Assembly (NCBI RefSeq): GCF_000768555.3
Contig: NZ_KN293979.1
Span: 124,001 to 188,000, forward strand
Reading direction: 5' to 3'
Length of the DNA stretch: 64,000 nt
Source of the DNA: Roseovarius mucosus DSM 17069
GTDB lineage: Bacteria; Pseudomonadota; Alphaproteobacteria; Rhodobacterales; Rhodobacteraceae
Below, piece by piece: positions 60,501 through 64,000 of this stretch. The translations under genes and the position numbers were made by a program. The notes under the pieces are model-generated. The model was not told where the DNA came from. It ran no database searches and saw nothing but the letters and a program-made list of their open reading frames with translations. Positions within the stretch are counted from its first letter, which is position 1, and each line of letters starts with the position of its first letter.

Positions 60501-61553
60501 TTACGGCAGGCTCAGATCGACCCAGACCAGCCGATGACGGCTGGCGGTGGCGGCCATATCCCCCTCTGGCGTGCCCTCGGGCGGCCAATGCACGCCTGCA
60601 TCCGCGACCCTCAAATCAGCGGCGGGCAGGATATAGGACACCCGCCGCGCGCCGGGGCCCGGAGGGGGCCATTCGACGGTTTCCAGCTGCGCCGCCTTTT
60701 CTCCGGGGCGTATCGGGCGGGGGTCTTGCAGGCGCGGGTCGGCCAAGAGCGCGCGCAGTGCCTCAGGCCGCCCCTCGCCGATCTCGGGATCCAGATTGGC
60801 AACGCCCATCAGCACGAACCGTCCCCTAGGCGACGGCCCAAACGCGCCATCAAGGTAGAGCTGCCAGAACCGAAGCTCATCATGGTTGCGCCGCCCGTTC
60901 AGATCCTCCGGGCCGTCAAAGACCGGCGGGGTGGCGTGAAAGGTCATCACCTGCAACGGCCCCGAAGGCAGCAGGACCGGCACCACCCAATGTGCGCGCG
61001 ACGACAGGCGCTGCACCGCCTGTGCCGCATCTGAGGGGAAGGGGGCATCGCCCTTTCGGGGCAAAAGCGCGCCGGGCAGGTCCCGCCACAGAAACGCGGT
61101 GAAGTCTCGCGCGTCCGCCTCCCCCACGGGATAGCGCGACAAGAGCGCCATGCCGCCCTGACCGGCAAAGGCGCCATACCCCTGCGCATCCCGTGGTCCG
61201 CCGCGCCGCCCGTCGCCATCCATGTCGAGCCCGGTGGCGAGACCTGCATTGGGGGCGCGGGCAAAGAGGTGTTCGTAACGTGGCCCGCCCCTGTCGGAAA
61301 TACGGTCGCGCAGCGTGCTCAGCGCAAGCAGATCCAGGTCATAATCCACCCCCTGCAAGACCAGAATATCCGGCTGAGTTTGCGCCAGCACATGCAGGAT
61401 TGCTGCGATCTGCGCATCGTCGCCCTGCCGCAAATCCCGCAAAAGAAGGCCCGGCCCCGCGCGTTCCAAGTCTACATTCCAACTCGCCAGACGCAGTCTG
61501 TCTGCATAGGCGGGCAGTGCGCAGAGAAATAGCGCGAAAAGCCCCCAGATCAG
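60501..61553 (-). CDS. Exported endonuclease/exonuclease/phosphatase-fold protein
   Basis: A roughly 350-residue protein of the EEP (DNase I-like) superfamily: LRLASWNVDLER, DILVLQGVDYD, VMTFHATPPVFDG, LMGVANLDPEIGEG and a final SRHRLVWVDLSLP with the catalytic His. It has a signal peptide (LIWGLFALFLCALPAYADR). No ATG, GTG or TTG precedes the signal in frame near it; a CTG at 61551-61553 overlapping the upstream TGA is the most plausible start. Substrate unknown. Coupled to the upstream membrane protein gene. Confidence 0.75.
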   Translation of the reverse strand: MIWGLFALFLCALPAYADRLRLASWNVDLERAGPGLLLRDLRQGDDAQIAAILHVLAQTQPDILVLQGVDYDLDLLALSTLRDRISDRGGPRYEHLFARAPNAGLATGLDMDGDGRRGGPRDAQGYGAFAGQGGMALLSRYPVGEADARDFTAFLWRDLPGALLPRKGDAPFPSDAAQAVQRLSSRAHWVVPVLLPSGPLQVMTFHATPPVFDGPEDLNGRRNHDELRFWQLYLDGAFGPSPRGRFVLMGVANLDPEIGEGRPEALRALLADPRLQDPRPIRPGEKAAQLETVEWPPPGPGARRVSYILPAADLRVADAGVHWPPEGTPEGDMAATASRHRLVWVDLSLP

Positions 61554-62524
61554 GCGCCCTGCAGCCCCTTTGCGATCAGCGCGTCGCCTTCGGCATAGGC
61601 GCGGCGGCGCTTGTCCTCGATCATGTCGGCGATCCGGCTCATCGCGATGCCGCGCATCAACATGCTGGCAGGAAGAAACGCCCATGCGGTCATCGTCCAG
61701 ATCAAGGTTTGCGGTTGCGTGATCGAAATCGGGTCAATCATACCCGAGGCCGCGCGCACCACTGCTGGAATCAAGAATGGCAGCAAAGATCCTAATACAA
61801 CGTTAAGAGCGGCATCCCGCCGCAAACGGTGCAGCACATCGCCGCCGCCTGTGGGATCAAAGAGCGGCAGGTTGATCCAGACGTTGAACGCCCCCGACCG
61901 TGCAGGCCAGCCCAGGAACCGCACCAGCGTCACGAAATAGAGGATCATGACCAGCGACAAGGTATAGGAAATCCCCGAGGCGATCCGCACCATGTCTATC
62001 AGCGCGGCATCGGCATCTGCAGGCATCATCAGCACCACCAGACGCACGGGTGAATAGGGAAAATCGATGGCGTCGCCCAAACCCCGGCCGAATTGCGTCA
62101 CCCACTCGGTCGCTTCGGTTGGGTTGGTCGTGCCGCGCACGATCATCGACAATGACACGAGGATGGCGGCCAATGCAAAAAACTTGGATCGGTTGAACGG
62201 CGGGGCAAAGCGGAATTCGATGATGCTGGGATATTTGCCGTAATATTCGATAAAGGTCATGAACCCCGCGAGGATCGAGAGCACGATCACGATCTGCGCG
62301 GTATCCGCGCCTGTGGACGGCACGACCAAAGAGGGCGTGGCGACCAGGATCGCAATCAGTATGGCACGCGCAAGCGCACCTGGAATCAGTGAAAACACTG
62401 CCCGTTCCCCTTCAACTTGGTCGGTCGCGATGCGGTGCCGCGCCCTTGTTCCAACTTGATCCCACACTTTATGGCGGGTTGCCTCAATCTCGCCCAATTT
62501 TTGCCTACTTTCACTATTCACCAC
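61550..62524 (-). CDS. Conserved-type integral membrane protein, function unknown
   Basis: A 324-residue protein with about six membrane segments (near 50-68, 75-92, 115-132, 188-207, 240-258, 275-295) and charged ends. I recognise no characterised family. Starts GTG at 62524. Its stop overlaps the next gene start by 4 bp, so the two may be made together and act at the membrane. Lies between leuD and leuB but is not a leucine enzyme. The gap 62525-62731 holds the leuD terminator and no gene. Confidence 0.65.
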   Translation of the reverse strand: MVNSESRQKLGEIEATRHKVWDQVGTRARHRIATDQVEGERAVFSLIPGALARAILIAILVATPSLVVPSTGADTAQIVIVLSILAGFMTFIEYYGKYPSIIEFRFAPPFNRSKFFALAAILVSLSMIVRGTTNPTEATEWVTQFGRGLGDAIDFPYSPVRLVVLMMPADADAALIDMVRIASGISYTLSLVMILYFVTLVRFLGWPARSGAFNVWINLPLFDPTGGGDVLHRLRRDAALNVVLGSLLPFLIPAVVRAASGMIDPISITQPQTLIWTMTAWAFLPASMLMRGIAMSRIADMIEDKRRRAYAEGDALIAKGLQGA

Positions 62525-62675
62525 AAGCCCTTGGTTAATAAGACGAAAGATTTAGGGCCGATTGAGGGTCCAAGTGGTGCAGGATTGCATCAAACTTGGT
62601 TCAACTTTGTGGCGTAAGGGGCTGTAAACACTGTATCTTGTAGCGTGTGTCGGGCTGGCCACAAGGCGCGCGGCC

Positions 62676-62708
62676 AAAAGAAAACGCCGCGAATTGCTCC
62701 GCGGCGTC
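62676..62708 (-). terminator. Rho-independent terminator after leuD
   Basis: ACGCCGCG (62684-62691) pairs perfectly with CGCGGCGT (62700-62707) around an 8-base loop. On the minus strand it is followed by a T-rich run (plus AAAAGAAA at 62676-62683). It lies 24 bp beyond the leuD stop. Confidence 0.87.
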
Positions 62709-62731
62709 CTTTTCTTGTGTGGCGGTCCGGT

Positions 62732-63337
62732 TCAGACCCAGGGGCGCGCCTGTGCCGCCTGCGCCTCAAAGCTCTCGATGGCCGCGGCCTTTTCCAGCGT
62801 CAGGCCAATGTCGTCCAACCCTTCCAGCAAGCAATGCTTCTTGAACGCATCCACTTCGAAGCCAAAGATTTGACCTTCCGACGTCGACACGGTCTGCGCC
62901 TCCAGATCAATCTCGATCCGCGCATTGGCGCCCTTCTCGGCCTCTTTCATCAGCACATCCACCTGCTCTTGCGGCAGGGCAATCGGAAGGATGCCGTTCT
63001 TGAAGCAGTTGTTGTAAAAGATATCGGCAAAGCTCGGCGCGATGACACAGCGGATGCCGAAATCCTTGATCGCCCAGGGGGCGTGCTCGCGGCTCGACCC
63101 GCAGCCGAAATTGTCGCCCGCAACCAAGATCTGCGCGTCGCGATACTGCGGCTTGTTCAGCACGAAATCGGGGATTTCCTTGCCTTCGCTGTCATAGCGC
63201 ATCTCGTCAAAGAGGTTCACCCCCAGCCCCGACCGCTTGATCGTTTTGAGGAACTGCTTGGGGATGATCATATCGGTGTCGATATTGATCAGGGGCAGGG
63301 GGGCGGCGATACCGCTGAGTTTCTCGAACTTTTCCAT
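62732..63337 (-). CDS. leuD: 3-isopropylmalate dehydratase small subunit
   Basis: A 201-residue swivel-domain subunit: [38 protein letters not shown] and [23 protein letters not shown], all in family order. With LeuC it isomerises 2- to 3-isopropylmalate. ATG 63337 overlaps the leuC TGA by one base (TGATG), coupling translation. A terminator follows. Confidence 0.96.
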   Translation of the reverse strand: MEKFEKLSGIAAPLPLINIDTDMIIPKQFLKTIKRSGLGVNLFDEMRYDSEGKEIPDFVLNKPQYRDAQILVAGDNFGCGSSREHAPWAIKDFGIRCVIAPSFADIFYNNCFKNGILPIALPQEQVDVLMKEAEKGANARIEIDLEAQTVSTSEGQIFGFEVDAFKKHCLLEGLDDIGLTLEKAAAIESFEAQAAQARPWV

Positions 63338-64000
63338 CACATCATCTCCCTTACATCCGTCAGATGCCCTGTCACCGCTGCCGCCGCCGCCATGGCGGGG
63401 CTCATCAGGTGGGTGCGTCCGCCCCGGCCCTGACGCCCTTCGAAGTTGCGGTTCGAGGTGGCCGCGCAGCGCTCGCCCGGCGACAACTGGTCGGGGTTCA
63501 TCGCAAGGCACATCGAACAACCCGCAAGCCGCCACTCAAAACCGGCCTCGATGAAAATATCCGCCAACCCCTCTTCTTCGGCCTGCGCCCGCACAAGGCC
63601 AGAGCCGGGCACGATCATGGCGCGTTTCACCTTGATCTTCTTGCCCTTCAGGATTTCGGCCGCGGCCCGCAGGTCCTCGATCCGGCCATTGGTGCAAGAG
63701 CCGATAAAGACGGTGTCGATCTCGACCTCGCTCAGCTTCTGACCGGGCTTGAGGCCCATGTATTCCAGCGACCGGCGGGCCGCATCCACCTTGCCGCCGC
63801 TGAAATCTTCGGGCGCAGGCACGGTGGCGGTAATCGGCAACACGTCCTCGGGGCTCGTGCCCCATGTCACGACGGGGGCGATATCCTCACCCTTGAGTGT
63901 CACCACCTTGTCCCAATGCGCGTCGTCATCGGAATAGAGCGTTTTCCACCAATTGAGCGCCGCCTCCCACTGCGCGCCCTTGGGCGCGTGCGGCCGGCCT
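63337..64000 (-). CDS. leuC: 3-isopropylmalate dehydratase large subunit (partial, C-terminal part)
   Basis: The frame is open to the window edge at 64000 and ends with TGA at 63337-63339, so only the last 220 or so residues are seen. They include [14 protein letters not shown] and [42 protein letters not shown] in parts, with three cysteines of the [4Fe-4S] cluster. Forms the dehydratase with LeuD. Confidence 0.95.
   Translation of the reverse strand, partial: GRPHAPKGAQWEAALNWWKTLYSDDDAHWDKVVTLKGEDIAPVVTWGTSPEDVLPITATVPAPEDFSGGKVDAARRSLEYMGLKPGQKLSEVEIDTVFIGSCTNGRIEDLRAAAEILKGKKIKVKRAMIVPGSGLVRAQAEEEGLADIFIEAGFEWRLAGCSMCLAMNPDQLSPGERCAATSNRNFEGRQGRGGRTHLMSPAMAAAAAVTGHLTDVREMM

Overview
The window looks like chromosomal DNA of a marine alphaproteobacterium of the Rhodobacteraceae (Roseobacter group). 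Support comes from the high GC content with short, often 4-bp overlapping genes, a C-P lyase operon of alphaproteobacterial layout, a fliK-L-M-N-O-P-Q-R-flhB flagellar operon, an hflK-hflC-DUF2065-degP block, and secreted proteins with RTX repeats or Hint domains. This assignment rests on gene content and protein character; no database search was possible.

Layout. 1-2087: end of an acyl-CoA dehydrogenase, a TDT/SLAC1-type transporter and an FAH-family hydrolase. 2159-11437: phosphonate degradation by C-P lyase. On the minus strand lie phnG, phnH, phnI, a HAD hydrolase, phnJ, phnK, phnL, phnN and phnM, plus a hexapeptide transferase. On the plus strand are the repressor phnF and a 2H-phosphoesterase-like (DUF1045) gene. 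11438-25629: a mixed accessory block with two paralogous YHS-domain secreted proteins, a uracil-DNA glycosylase-like protein, VOC, GNAT and GST proteins, a cupredoxin-like protein lacking two copper ligands, a cytochrome P460, an AraC regulator, an AhpD-like protein, a large RTX/Hint protein followed by two unknown genes, and an SCO1 operon with two cysteine-rich periplasmic proteins. 25630-29723: the phosphonate ABC transporter phnC-phnD-phnE-phnE. The accessory block therefore sits between two halves of one phosphonate locus.

29886-31510: a TetR regulator, a META-domain protein and a LuxR-type response regulator. 31693-38437: a flagellar export and motor operon in which fliL carries an apparent +1 frameshift. 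38581-44638: degP, DUF2065, hflC, hflK, glutathione reductase and rpiA. 44793-53554: comM, an alpha/beta hydrolase, gshB, yraN, rsmI, an LpoA-like lipoprotein and glnD. 53796-56147: a vanadium-dependent haloperoxidase fused to RTX repeats. 56263-56339: tRNA-Pro(CGG). 56601-59111: a GAF-Fis regulator and an aldehyde dehydrogenase. 59316-64000: leuB, a nuclease-fold secreted protein, a membrane protein, leuD and the end of leuC.

How the parts work together. PhnCDE imports phosphonates. PhnG-L with PhnM and PhnN convert them to phosphoribosyl diphosphate and an alkane. PhnF (tandem half-sites at 9899-9914) and a Pho-box-like repeat (29775-29806) probably control the two halves separately. The accessory block is rich in proteins with features of periplasmic copper, heme or thiol handling and detoxification. 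The haloperoxidase and the Hint protein look like Type I secretion substrates, but no Type I exporter is in the window. The most unusual items are the split phosphonate locus with its extra HAD gene, the altered cupredoxin, the diverged cysteine-rich pair beside SCO1, the RTX/Hint three-gene unit, the RTX-fused haloperoxidase and the fliL frameshift.
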